Below are positions 53,734 to 63,200 of a DNA stretch of 64,000 bases, one piece after another (position 1 is the first letter of the stretch; each line of letters begins with the position of its first letter). Under the pieces are notes generated by a model that worked only from the letters and a program-made list of their open reading frames with translations, had not been told where the DNA came from and ran no database searches. The position numbers and the translations under genes were made by a program. The stretch is from Gp1-AA122 sp035631655 (lineage in GTDB: Bacteria > Acidobacteriota > Terriglobia > Terriglobales > Acidobacteriaceae), in NCBI GenBank assembly GCA_035631655.1, contig DASQIH010000183.1, forward strand, positions 1 to 64,000. The letters run 5' to 3'.

Positions 53734-54984
53734 TTAAGTGACTTTTCTCAGCACCAGCGCCGAGTTTTTTGAGCCAAATGCGATGCAATTGCAGACGGCA
53801 TGCTCTACGGCGGCCTTGCGGCCCGGATCGGGAACGTAGTCAAGATCACATTCCGGGTCAGGCATATCCAGGTTGATGGTGGGGGGAATCTGCTGGTGCT
53901 GCAAGGCAACGATCGTGGCGGCGACACCGGCAGCACCGCAAGCTCCTTGGGGGTGGCCGATTTGCGACTTGAGCGCCGACATCGGAACGTTCGGCGCGTG
54001 CTCTCCCAACGCGAGCTTCAGAGCCCGCGTCTCGATGCGGTCGTTTAACTGGGTAGACGTGCCGTGCAGGTTCACATACTGCACGTCCCGCGCCCCGATT
54101 CCTGCTTCCTTCATCGCCAGGCCAATGGCGCGGGCGGGTTCCTCGCCACATTCCTGCAGACGGACACGGTGGAACGCTTCGCAGGTAGAACCATAGCCGC
54201 AAACTTCGGCCAGGATGTTCGCGCCGCGAGCCAGTGCATGTTCGTCTGCTTCCAGTACGAACATCCAGGCGCCCTCCGCGAGGACAAAGCCGTCGCGATT
54301 AACCGAGAATGGCCGTGAGCCGCGCTCGGGAGCGTGGTTCCAAGAGTCGGTCAGAATCTTCATCAGAATGAAGCCCTTCACAATGCCGAGCGCAATGGGG
54401 GCATCGGCGCCCCCGGTTAGAGCCATGTCAATCCGACCTGATTGGATCTGGCGCAGGGAATAACCGATTGCATCTGTCGAGGAAGTGCAGCCGGTGGTGA
54501 TCACGTGGCTGGGACCACGCAGACCAAAGCGCGTGCTCAATTCGCTCGAGAGGGTTCCCATCACCCCGGTGGGCACGCAAAACAGGCTCATCTGCTTGTA
54601 TTTTTGCTGGAAGAAAAGACGGTATTGTTCTTCGGTGAATTCCTGCGCGCCGCCGCCGGAGCCGATAATTACGCCAATCCGGCGTTTGGTTTCGAGCGGC
54701 AGGGAAGCGGTGTCGAGACCGGCTGTCGTTAGCGCTTCGTTGGCCGCCGCCAAAGCTAGGGGCAGGACTCGGGAAACATGCTTTCTGTCACGCTTTTCCA
54801 CCAAGGTCAACTCGTCAAGCTCGCGCACCTCGCCCGCGATCTGGACTGGGATTTCGCTGGGATCGAATCGAGAGATTCGCTGCACACCGCTGCGCCCGGC
54901 CAGCGTCGCTTCAGAGAATACCCGATTGCCAACGCCGTTGGGGCTCACTGTCCCCATGCCGGTAACGACCACACGCCGTTTCAT
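53734..54984 (-). CDS. Beta-ketoacyl-ACP synthase, FabF-like
   Basis: A 416-residue condensing enzyme. The active-site Cys is in ITTGCTSSTDA; the two His are in VNLHGTSTQLND and SQIGHPQGA, completing the Cys-His-His triad. The VVVTGMGTVSPNG start is FabF-like. The glutamine-rich loop (EEQYRLFFQQKYKQM) differs from housekeeping FabF, which suggests a specialised acyl substrate. ATG 54984 has AAGGGG six bases upstream. It lies downstream of a B12-radical SAM gene, with a 152-bp repeat-containing gap. No acyl carrier protein is adjacent. Confidence 0.9.
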   Translation of the reverse strand: MKRRVVVTGMGTVSPNGVGNRVFSEATLAGRSGVQRISRFDPSEIPVQIAGEVRELDELTLVEKRDRKHVSRVLPLALAAANEALTTAGLDTASLPLETKRRIGVIIGSGGGAQEFTEEQYRLFFQQKYKQMSLFCVPTGVMGTLSSELSTRFGLRGPSHVITTGCTSSTDAIGYSLRQIQSGRIDMALTGGADAPIALGIVKGFILMKILTDSWNHAPERGSRPFSVNRDGFVLAEGAWMFVLEADEHALARGANILAEVCGYGSTCEAFHRVRLQECGEEPARAIGLAMKEAGIGARDVQYVNLHGTSTQLNDRIETRALKLALGEHAPNVPMSALKSQIGHPQGACGAAGVAATIVALQHQQIPPTINLDMPDPECDLDYVPDPGRKAAVEHAVCNCIAFGSKNSALVLRKVT

Positions 54985-55051
54985 CCGCACCCCTTGCTGG
55001 GAATATAGACGATTGGATGCAGCGGATCGTTAACACGAAAGAAAAATACCG

Positions 55052-55133
55052 TTCACCGCCGAGAGCGCCGAGATCGCCGAGCAGAGGCAGGGAAAGGAGG
55101 TTTTTCGGCGATGTCGCTGTACTCGGCGGTGAA
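55052..55133. repeat. 82-bp palindromic CCGCCGAG repeat
   Basis: Perfect 12-bp outer arms TTCACCGCCGAG (55052-55063) and CTCGGCGGTGAA (55122-55133) enclose inner ATCGCCGA / TCGGCGAT arms. It lies three bases after the radical SAM gene stop and before the ketosynthase gene. Confidence 0.8.
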
Positions 55134-55136
55134 TTC

Positions 55137-56783
55137 TTACGCCGAAGCCCAGTTAGTACGTTCGATGATGGTAGGCGGCTCGTAAGTCTTCCCGGCAGCC
55201 AGGCGTTTCTCTTCCCGGCGGGTAGTCCACAGCAGGACGGGGCCTAGAAGTCGGGAGGTCACACGCGCGCCGATGCCGAATTCCCGGTCCACTTGCTTGC
55301 GCAGGGAACGGATCTGCTCGCTGATACTCCGGTTGACTTTGCGGAATTGGCGCTCCATTGCCCAGAGCGCCGCGTTGTAGGCGGTGCGAACTTTGGTCAT
55401 CTCCCGGGCAAACCGTTCACGAACACGCGGGTCAGGGTAGTTTTTGTAGCGTTTCCAACCCTGGAGCATGGTCTCGGTCATGCGATAGAGGCTTGGGCCA
55501 TTGCGCTCGAAATCGCGCCAGAAAGCCCAGTCAAGAAACCGCTTGGAATCGTCGCGGGAGATGGCGGCGTGGCGGAAGTTGAATTTGAATTGGCCATGGA
55601 CGTCGGCGAGATCAAGGCCTTCGAGCATGCGGCCCTGCTCCGCCATTTCCTTGTACAGTGGCGTGCCCGGCACGGGCGTATAGAGCATGAACTGGTGGAA
55701 GTCGGTCTGGTGGCCGACAGCGTATTCGATTTCTTCTTCAATGTTGTCGGGTGTGTGATGTTCCAGGCCGACGATCGTCGAACCCTGCACGCGAATGCCG
55801 TGTTCGCGAAGTTGCCTCGTGAGTTGACGGGTGTCGGCGCCCTGTAACTTGCTGTAGCTGGATTTCGGCGATTCCAGACCCATCCACAACCAGGTGACGC
55901 CCAATTCCACCAGTTCCTGCATGGTGTATTTGCGAATCGCATTGGCCGAAGCAAAGACGGAGAGCTCCCAACTCTTGCCGGCCTCTTTCATGCGCTCCAG
56001 CAGACGCATGGCGCGGGGACGATGAAGAAGAAAGTTTTCGTCCATCATGAAGAACGATTGCACCTTTAGTTCCGACTCCATCCGGCACATCACCTCGAAC
56101 AGTTCGTCTCCGCTCTCATAAAAGTTCACGAACTTGCCCTTGCCACCGAAGAAGGCCGAGGTTGTGCAGAAATTGCAGCCCATGGGACAGCCTACGGACG
56201 GGATGATGGTGGCCGCAGTGCTGCCTTTGCGGTCGGGCAGACGCACACCCATGATTCGAGTTTGCAGCCCGGAAACAATTGCGGGGTGGCGGATGGGAGC
56301 GTGCTCGTCTTCTCCCAGGTAGCGGCGCATCCAGGCAATGCCTTCACCGCGCACGATGTGGTCGGCAGCGATCATATTTTCTACGCCCGGGATGGCGGCT
56401 ATGTGGCCACCCACCACGATGATCGAGTGTGGTGATAGCTCTCGGACGATCCGGCACATCTCCTTGACTTTGCCAATGTTCACAATGATGGAAGAAATTC
56501 CCACTATGTCGTATCGGTTCCGTGTCAACTCGCTGGCAAGATCCTCGCGGGTAGGAAAGTCCAGCACCGTGCACGGCGCAGAGATGTTCGCTTGGATCAT
56601 CATGATGCCCCACGAACGATGGAACATGCGCAGCGAGAAGCTGCCTTGCGCACGCGTCACCTGGTTGTGATAGAGCTCCATAGGATTGATGGAGCGGCTG
56701 CCGAATTCATCGTCCTGAGCGTAGGGACCGAAGACCGAGCTCAGCAGCACACGAGCATGAGTTCCTTTGGGGTGAATTTCCAT
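55137..56783 (-). CDS. B12-binding radical SAM protein
   Basis: A 548-residue enzyme with an N-terminal cobalamin-binding-like domain (about residues 50-160; IVVGGHIAAIPG) and a radical SAM core. The [4Fe-4S] motif GCPMGCNFC lies near residue 195, with the SAM-binding GGE-like and VGLEHHTPDN further on. The last ~120 residues are basic and may contact membrane. Such enzymes methylate or couple unactivated carbons. With a FabF-like neighbour, lipid or polyketide modification is plausible, for example hopanoid or membrane-spanning-lipid chemistry. ATG 56783 was chosen as the conserved part begins there. Confidence 0.85.
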   Translation of the reverse strand: MEIHPKGTHARVLLSSVFGPYAQDDEFGSRSINPMELYHNQVTRAQGSFSLRMFHRSWGIMMIQANISAPCTVLDFPTREDLASELTRNRYDIVGISSIIVNIGKVKEMCRIVRELSPHSIIVVGGHIAAIPGVENMIAADHIVRGEGIAWMRRYLGEDEHAPIRHPAIVSGLQTRIMGVRLPDRKGSTAATIIPSVGCPMGCNFCTTSAFFGGKGKFVNFYESGDELFEVMCRMESELKVQSFFMMDENFLLHRPRAMRLLERMKEAGKSWELSVFASANAIRKYTMQELVELGVTWLWMGLESPKSSYSKLQGADTRQLTRQLREHGIRVQGSTIVGLEHHTPDNIEEEIEYAVGHQTDFHQFMLYTPVPGTPLYKEMAEQGRMLEGLDLADVHGQFKFNFRHAAISRDDSKRFLDWAFWRDFERNGPSLYRMTETMLQGWKRYKNYPDPRVRERFAREMTKVRTAYNAALWAMERQFRKVNRSISEQIRSLRKQVDREFGIGARVTSRLLGPVLLWTTRREEKRLAAGKTYEPPTIIERTNWASA

Positions 56784-56979
56784 AGTTGTTTTTCCAGCCG
56801 AGAAGCGGAAAGTTGATGACGAAATCGTAGCTGGCACAGGCCGTGACTGGCAGTGACGAATAGAGTGAATACAAAAGTATTACAAACCGAAAGACCATTG
56901 GCCTGCCGGGCACGCTTTTGCGAATTCGGACCTTTCTAATGCCCTGGGCGTGCTCGGCGGTGAAATGCTTCTGCTGCCG

Positions 56980-56985
56980 TATAAT
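56980..56985 (+). promoter_or_regulatory. -10 box before ubiD-like gene
   Basis: TATAAT lies 25 bases before the TTG start at 57011. No clear -35 is seen at 17 bases. Confidence 0.45.
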
Positions 56986-57010
56986 CGAGCGTTTCGTAAG
57001 TGGAGGAGCG

Positions 57011-58582
57011 TTGGCCTACGACGATTTGCGCGAATGGATTGCCGCCCTCGAGCGTGCGGGCGAACTGAAGAAAATCCGCACCGAGGTGGACCCGATTCTC
57101 GAAATCACCGAGATCACCGACCGGGTCAGCAAAGGCCGTTCGAAAAAAGACGGGGCGCTCGGCGGCGCTGCTCTTTTGTTTCAGAACATCAAAGGCCACC
57201 CCGGTGCGCAGGTGCTGATCAACCAGTTCGGGTCGGCGCGACGTATGAATCTTGCGCTTGGCGTCGATTCGTTAGATGAAGTGTCCGAGCGTATCCGCGG
57301 CTTTATGGATGTGAAATCTCCACAGGGATTTCTCGACAAAGTGAAAATGCTGCCCATGCTGGCCGAGATGGGCAAGTTCTTTCCGAGAACGGTGTCCACC
57401 GGCTCGTGTAAGGAAGTCATTCGGCGCGACAATTTCTCACTGCTCTACTTCCCAGTTCTGCAATGTTGGCCGAAAGATGCTGGGAGGTTCATCACTCTCC
57501 CATGCGTGGTGACGCGCGATCCGAAAACCGGCAAACGGAATGTCGGGATGTACCGCATGCAGGTTTACGACGAGAAGACTGCGGGCATGCACTGGCAACG
57601 ACAGAAGATCGGCGCAGAGCATTATCGCGAGGCTTTGCGGGCGGCGGCCAAGTCCGCCAGTCCGGCAGGATCGTCTGCAGCCGTGGACATCATGGCTCGA
57701 ACTTCCGGCGGCGCACACCTGCCAGAAGGCGAGATGCCTTCGGGCAAGATGGAGGTCGCGGTCGCCATCGGAACCGATCCGGCAATTACTTTTTCAGCGA
57801 TCGTTCCTGCACCGCCCGACGTCGAGGAGTACCTGATTGCCGGATTCTTGCGTCAGAAGCCGGTCGAGTTGGTGAAATGTGAGACGGTGGACCTGGAAGT
57901 CCCGGCCTCCGCGGAAATCGTTCTCGAAGGACATGTTCATCTCGACGAGTTGCGCACGGAAGGTCCCTTCGGAGACCACACCGGGTTCTATTCCCTCGAG
58001 GACCAATACCCAGTGTTCCACGTGTCCTGCATCACCCACCGCAAGGATCCCATCTACGCGACGACCATAGTCGGTAAGCCTCCCATGGAAGATGGCTGGA
58101 TGGGGAAAGCGGTCGAACGCATCTTTCTGCCCTTGATGAAGCTCACCATCCCGGAGCTCGTGGACATCAATCTGCCGCTGGAAGGCATCTTTCATAACCT
58201 GATGATCGTCTCCATCAAAAAGTCTTACCCCGGGCAGGCGCGTAAGGTGATGAATGCGATCTGGTCGCTTGGCCAAGCGATGTTCACCAAGTGCATTGTC
58301 GTGGTGGATGAAGACGTGAACGTGCAGGATATAGGCGAGGTTACGCTGAAGGCTCTGAATCATATTGACCCCGAACGCGACATCCAATTCACGCTCGGCC
58401 CCGTGGACTCACTCGACCACGCCTCACGCCTGCCCGATTACGGTTCGAAGATGGGGATTGACGCGACGCGCAAGTGGTCGAGCGAAGGCTTTAGTCGTCC
58501 CTGGCCCGATGAAATCGTCATGGATGCTAAAACCAAGGCGCTGGTGGATAAGAAATGGAAGGAATTGGGGCTGGCTGATTGA
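57011..58582 (+). CDS. ubiD: UbiD-family decarboxylase
   Basis: A 523-residue prenylated-FMN-dependent decarboxylase. Family motifs include FGSARRMNLALG, TEGPFGDHTGFYS with catalytic acids, and MVSIKKSYPGQARKVMNAIW. UbiD removes the carboxyl of 4-hydroxy-3-polyprenylbenzoate in ubiquinone or menaquinone-type pathways, but paralogues act on other aromatic acids. No ubiX is present in the window. TTG start with GGAGG five bases upstream; an earlier in-frame ATG at 56918 lies upstream of the -10 box and was rejected. The C-terminal helix (AKTKALVDKKWKELGL) is typical. Confidence 0.9.
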   Translation: MAYDDLREWIAALERAGELKKIRTEVDPILEITEITDRVSKGRSKKDGALGGAALLFQNIKGHPGAQVLINQFGSARRMNLALGVDSLDEVSERIRGFMDVKSPQGFLDKVKMLPMLAEMGKFFPRTVSTGSCKEVIRRDNFSLLYFPVLQCWPKDAGRFITLPCVVTRDPKTGKRNVGMYRMQVYDEKTAGMHWQRQKIGAEHYREALRAAAKSASPAGSSAAVDIMARTSGGAHLPEGEMPSGKMEVAVAIGTDPAITFSAIVPAPPDVEEYLIAGFLRQKPVELVKCETVDLEVPASAEIVLEGHVHLDELRTEGPFGDHTGFYSLEDQYPVFHVSCITHRKDPIYATTIVGKPPMEDGWMGKAVERIFLPLMKLTIPELVDINLPLEGIFHNLMIVSIKKSYPGQARKVMNAIWSLGQAMFTKCIVVVDEDVNVQDIGEVTLKALNHIDPERDIQFTLGPVDSLDHASRLPDYGSKMGIDATRKWSSEGFSRPWPDEIVMDAKTKALVDKKWKELGLAD

Positions 58583-58647
58583 ACGGATGGCCGTTGCCAC
58601 GGGCCAATGACAGCCGACCCCGACTGACAATTGACGGGCCCGCAGGC

Positions 58648-58738
58648 AGCCGCGTAGAGGCGCAAGCATAAAGCCCATGGCGTGAGCCATGGGTCAATTC
58701 GTAGCCGTCTGTTCCAGCCCGGTACGGGCGAAAGAATT
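58648..58738 (-). repeat. REP-like inverted flank, left copy
   Basis: Its 47-bp core (58648-58694), read on the minus strand, begins ACCCATGGCTCACGCCATGG and agrees at 40 of 47 positions with 59256-59302 on the plus strand. Next to it CAGCCCGGTACGGGCGAAAG mirrors the right flank too. The two copies form an inverted pair around the transposase. Confidence 0.75.
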
Positions 58739-59214
58739 AGTTCCCGATGTGCCTGTCATCGTACACAATCCCGTTTTTCCGCAGGAAGGCGATAAATTCG
58801 TCCTGGAAAGATCTTGTCTTATGGTGTTCCTCCTGTTCCGCAATGTATTTGGTGACGGCTGCGATGTTAGAGGTGCTCACACTGAAAGCTCCGTAACCGG
58901 TCTGCCAGGCAAAATCCTTGTGCTCAGACCACCTCTCGTAAATCCACCGGGATGAATTTGTCTTCAGGACGCGGGCAATTTCGGATATTGAACGCGGAGG
59001 TGGAACCCGGACCAGCATGTGCATGTGGTCTGCCGTGCCATTGACGATTAGAGCGACTCCGTTCAGTTCACGAATGATTCCACCGAGGTAAGCGCACACA
59101 TCATTCTTCTTCTCCGCACACATCATTATTCTTCATCTCCGATGTGATGAACGGCCGGCGTTGCCTTGTACTGAAAATTAGATGAATGAGGATGTGTGAG
59201 GAGGTATGCGCCAT
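58737..59214 (-). pseudogene. RAYT / IS200-type Y1 transposase, broken by a 22-bp duplication
   Basis: A single-strand DNA transposase of the REP-associated type. The HUH motif is DHMHMLVRVPP and the catalytic Tyr is in VTKYIAEQEEHH. Translation from ATG 59214, with GGAGGGG eight bases upstream, gives HILIHLIFSTRQRRPF and then stops. A 22-bp tandem duplication (59093-59112 and 59115-59134, 19 of 20 matching) shifts the frame; removing one copy restores 151 residues across the whole span. Without it the gene would be complete. The duplication looks recent. Confidence 0.8.
59093..59134. repeat. 22-bp tandem duplication inside the transposase
   Basis: CGCACACATCATTCTTCTTC (59093-59112) is repeated as 59115-59134 with one mismatch. 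The 22-base period is one more than a multiple of three, so it shifts the frame. Confidence 0.9.
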
Positions 59215-59302
59215 TTCTTTCGCCCCTCCGGGGCTGGTTCAGAGACTCGCAGCATACCCACGGCTTGCGCCATGGGCTTTATTCTTTCGCCGCTTCGCGG
59301 CT
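59215..59302 (+). repeat. REP-like inverted flank, right copy
   Basis: A CCCCTCCGGGG hairpin next to the start is followed by the 47-bp core (59256-59302), which begins ACCCACGGCTTGCGCCATGG. It pairs with the left flank as an inverted copy and resembles 30666-30712. Confidence 0.75.
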
Positions 59303-59536
59303 TTCGCTGTCGACAGGTTCACTCTCTCCATAAGAAACCGCCGCTTCGGTTTTCCGGACCAGTGTCGGCATAGATGCGCCGACGTGTCTGTGATAGGTGA
59401 ACACCGGGATTGGTTAGTGAGGAAGTCTTGAAAATGAGAGGTCCAGCGACAGTCGAGCCACAATCACGAATCTCGAGCTTCAGTGCTCGTCCATCTACAG
59501 TCCCGTCGCCGTTTCGATATACTGATACTTAGATCT

Positions 59537-60067
59537 ATGCCTATCCTGAAAGACATTGCGGCCATTGCTAAGGGGATGTCAGTGACATTTCGGGAGATGT
59601 TCCGGCCCACGATCGTGGAGAACTACCCCAAGGGGCCGGGTCCTTTGAAGGGAGCCAAGTTTCAGGAACGATACCGGGGCGTGCACGTTCTGCAGCGTGA
59701 CGAAAACGGCTTGGAAAAATGCGTGGCCTGCTTTCTTTGTGCGGCAGCCTGCCCCTCCAACTGCATCTACATCGAGGCGGCGGAGAATACTGCCGAGCAC
59801 CGGGTGAGCGGGGCTGAGCGCTATGCCAAGGTCTACAACATCGACTACAACCGCTGCATCTTCTGTGGTTATTGCGTGGAGGCTTGCCCCACGGATGCGA
59901 TCACCCACGGCCACGGGTTTGAGCTAGCAACTTTCAATGCCAGCAATCTGGTGTATCGCAAAGAGCAGATGCTGGCCCCCGTGCCAGCGCATTTAGGAGC
60001 CAACGCAGTATTCAATCAAGCTGAGGTAAGGGGCGGGGCGCCGGCAGTAGTTGCGCCAGGAGAATAA
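59537..60067 (+). CDS. nuoI: NADH-quinone oxidoreductase subunit I-like ferredoxin
   Basis: A 176-residue protein with the two [4Fe-4S] motifs of complex I subunit I: CVACFLCAAACPSNC and CIFCGYCVEACPTDAI. The N-terminal amphipathic helix and the NuoI-type FRPTIVENYPKGPGP segment are present. No other nuo gene is in the window, which is unusual because nuo genes normally form one operon. It may be a separate copy or part of a split cluster. Start ATG 59537 chosen by family length; no ribosome site is clear. Confidence 0.9.
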   Translation: MPILKDIAAIAKGMSVTFREMFRPTIVENYPKGPGPLKGAKFQERYRGVHVLQRDENGLEKCVACFLCAAACPSNCIYIEAAENTAEHRVSGAERYAKVYNIDYNRCIFCGYCVEACPTDAITHGHGFELATFNASNLVYRKEQMLAPVPAHLGANAVFNQAEVRGGAPAVVAPGE

Positions 60068-60097
60068 GAACTTCGAAAGTGCGATCTAGAAGATTTG

Positions 60098-60125
60098 CGC
60101 CGGTCCCGCAGCGGGCCGGCGTTTG
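60098..60125 (+). terminator. Probable terminator after nuoI
   Basis: CGCCGG...CCGGCG with inner CCCG/CGGG forms a long stem, followed by TTTGT. It lies 31 bases after the nuoI stop. Confidence 0.65.
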
Positions 60126-60144
60126 TGCATGAAGGCGGTCGTGG

Positions 60145-60229
60145 GTCATTGGTCTTTGGTCGTCGGCTTATATAGAGTGAGATTGTTCCGCGACCCAGGG
60201 CTAAAGACCAACGGCCAAAGACCAGTGAC
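60145..60229. repeat. Inverted repeat immediately upstream of metH
   Basis: GTCATTGGTCTTTGGTCG (60145-60162) and CGGCCAAAGACCAGTGAC (60212-60229) are complementary at 16 of 18 positions. The GGTCTTTGG core recurs inside. It ends seven bases before the metH start. No cobalamin or SAM riboswitch features are seen in it. Confidence 0.65.
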
Positions 60230-60235
60230 GGGCTA

Positions 60236-63200
60236 ATGTCTGACTTCCTCAAAGCCGTGCAGGAGCGTGTCGTCATCTACGACGGCGCGATGGGAACGAA
60301 TATCCAGTTCCGCAGCCCGAGTGTGGATGATTTTTGGGGCAAAGAAGGGTGCAACGAACTGCTGGTGCTGAGCCGTCCCGACATTATCAAGGACATTCAC
60401 GCGTCATTTCTCTCGGTTGGGTGCGACGTAGTCGAGACCGACACTTTTGGTGCCACCCGCGTTGTGTTGGCCGAGTATGACCTGCAGGATAAGGTTGCCG
60501 AACTGAACATTGCGGCGGCTCGGATTGCGCGGGAGGTTGCCCAGCAGTTTTCGACTAAAGAAAAGCCACGCTTTGTCGCCGGCTCGATTGGACCTACCAC
60601 CAAGCTGCCTTCTCTGGGACACATCAAGTTCGATGACATAGCAGCCGCCTATGAAGAGCAAGCTGTGGCGCTGATCGAAGGCGGGGTGGATGTTCTCCTG
60701 ATCGAGACCTGCCAGGACCTGTTGCAAGCCAAGGCCGCTGTGGTTGGGATTTTCGATGCCATGCAGAAGGCAGGGAAGCGGCTTCCGGTCACGGTTCAAG
60801 TGACACTTGAAGCCACCGGCACCATGCTGCTGGGTACCGAAATTGGGGCTGCACTAACAGCGCTCGAGCCGTTTGACATCGATATTCTCGGCATGAACTG
60901 CGCGACCGGCCCGCGTGAGATGAACGATGCAGTGCGATATCTAAGTGTCAATTCAACGAAGAACATCTCCGTGCTGCCTAACGCGGGCCTGCCAGAAAAC
61001 GTCGGTGGACGGGCCGTATACAAGCTGAAACCGCAGGAACTCGCTGAGTTTCACGAGCATTTCATCGCAGACTATGGTGTGCGCATCGTGGGCGGCTGCT
61101 GCGGCACCACTCCGGAGCACCTCAAAGCCGTGGTCGAGACCGTCGCCGGACTGGAGCCCGCAAAGCGAGAGGTGAAGCCCATCGCGGCGGCATCCAGCGC
61201 GTACACATCGATTCCGCTCGATCTCGATCCGAAGCCTCTCATCGTGGCGGAGGAAATGAACACCACGACGCGCGTGGAGCATTTCCGCAACCTGGTTAGA
61301 GGGAAGAAATACGACGATATTCTGGCGCTTGCGAAAAAGCTGGTGAACGATGGTTCGCACATGCTGGATCTGTGCTGCGCTATCGTGGGCGAAGACGAAA
61401 AGGGCTACATTACCTCGATCTTGGAAAAAATTGCCACACGCGTGCCCGCGCCGATCCTGGTGGATTCCACCGAAGCGGACGTGGTTGAAGAGGCGCTCAA
61501 GCGCATACCCGGCAAGGCGATCATCAATTCCATCAACTTGGAAGATGGCGAGAAGCGCACGTCCAAAGTTCTACCCATGGCCAAGAAGTTCGGGGCGGCT
61601 GTGATCGCTCTTACGATCGATGAAGACGGAATGGCTTTGACCGCCGAGAAAAAAGTTGCCATCGCCAAGCGCATTTTCGATCTGGCTACGAAGAAATACG
61701 GAATCCGCCCGGTGGACTTGATTTTCGACGCGCTGACTCTGCCGATCTCAACCGGGCAGGAAGAGTATCGGACGGCAGGCATCGAGACGCTCAAGGCAGT
61801 GAAAGGAATTAAGGAGCAACTGCCCGACGTAAAGACGATCCTGGGTGTCAGCAACATTTCGTTTGGGTTGGACGCCTACCCGCGGCGCGTGCTCAACAGC
61901 GTGTTTATGCACGAGGCGGTCAACAATGGTCTCGACATGGCCATTGTCAACTACACGAAAATCTATCCCTTATACAAAATCCCTCAGGAAGAAGTTGAAC
62001 TCGCACGCAAGCTGATTTTCCGGGACGCGTCGGACGGCGATCCCCTGCAGCGCTACATGCAGCACTTTGCAGGGATGAAGGGGAAACCGCAGGCATCCAC
62101 GACTGCACACGTGGAATCGCTCTCGGTGGATGACAAGCTGAAGTTCGCCATCATCAATGGAGAGAAGTCGGTCGGCGAAGGTGGGCAGAAAAAAACTCTG
62201 GAACAGTTGCTGGAAGATGCCTTACAGCAATACTCGCCGCTGGACTTGATCAACACGGTGCTGCTGGACGGGATGCGTACGGTAGGCGAGTTGTTCGGCG
62301 CGCGCAAGATGCAATTGCCGTCGGTGCTGGATTCTGCGGGTGTGATGAAGCAGGCGGTTGCCTACCTTGAGCCGAAGATGGAGAAGAAGACGAGTTCGCA
62401 GAAGGGCACTATTGTGCTCGCGACAGTCAAAGGCGATGTGCACGATATCGGCAAGAATCTGGTGGACATTATTCTCAGCAACAACGGCTACAAGGTGGTG
62501 AATCTGGGAATCAAGCAACCGGCAGATACGATCATCAAGGCAGCGCAGGAACAGAAGGCGGACGCCATCGGGCTGAGCGGACTGTTGGTCAAGTCCACGC
62601 TGGAGATGAAGTACGTGCTGCAGGACCTGCATCGCCTGCAACTCGAATTTCCGGTGATTTGTGGGGGAGCAGCACTTACGCGCAAGTATGTCGAAGACGA
62701 TTTGCGGCGCGAGTACAACTCGGGAGTTTTCTACGCCGACGATGCCTTCGCGGGGCTGCACATCATGGAAGACTTGATGTCGTCTGACGGGCAGCGGCAG
62801 ACGCGGTTGCAGGAAGGGAAGACCGTCAAGGAATACGCCAAGGCGGTGGCCGTGGACGAGGAGACCGGTCCGGTCTTCGTGCAACGCAGCGCTGTGGTAA
62901 GCGATGCACCCGACATTCCGCTGCCACCATTCTGGGGGGTGCGGGTGCGCAAAGACTACGACCTGCGCGAGATTTTCCAGTACATCAACGACACGGCGCT
63001 GTTCAAGAATCAATGGCAGCTGAAGACGGCTTCGCAGGAAGATTATCTCCGGCTTGTGGAAGCTAAGTTCCGGCCGATCAAGAGGAAATTGGAAGAAGAA
63101 GTCATCGCGAGCAGATTATTTGAGCCCAAAGTCGTTTACGGATATTTTCCATGCCAGAGCGAAGGGAATGACGTGATTGTGTATGAGCCCGGTCCGTGTG

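Noticed and set aside
60130..60236. Cobalamin or SAM riboswitch before metH
   Set aside because: The stretch is a simple inverted repeat; I see neither a B12-box nor SAM-riboswitch core elements.
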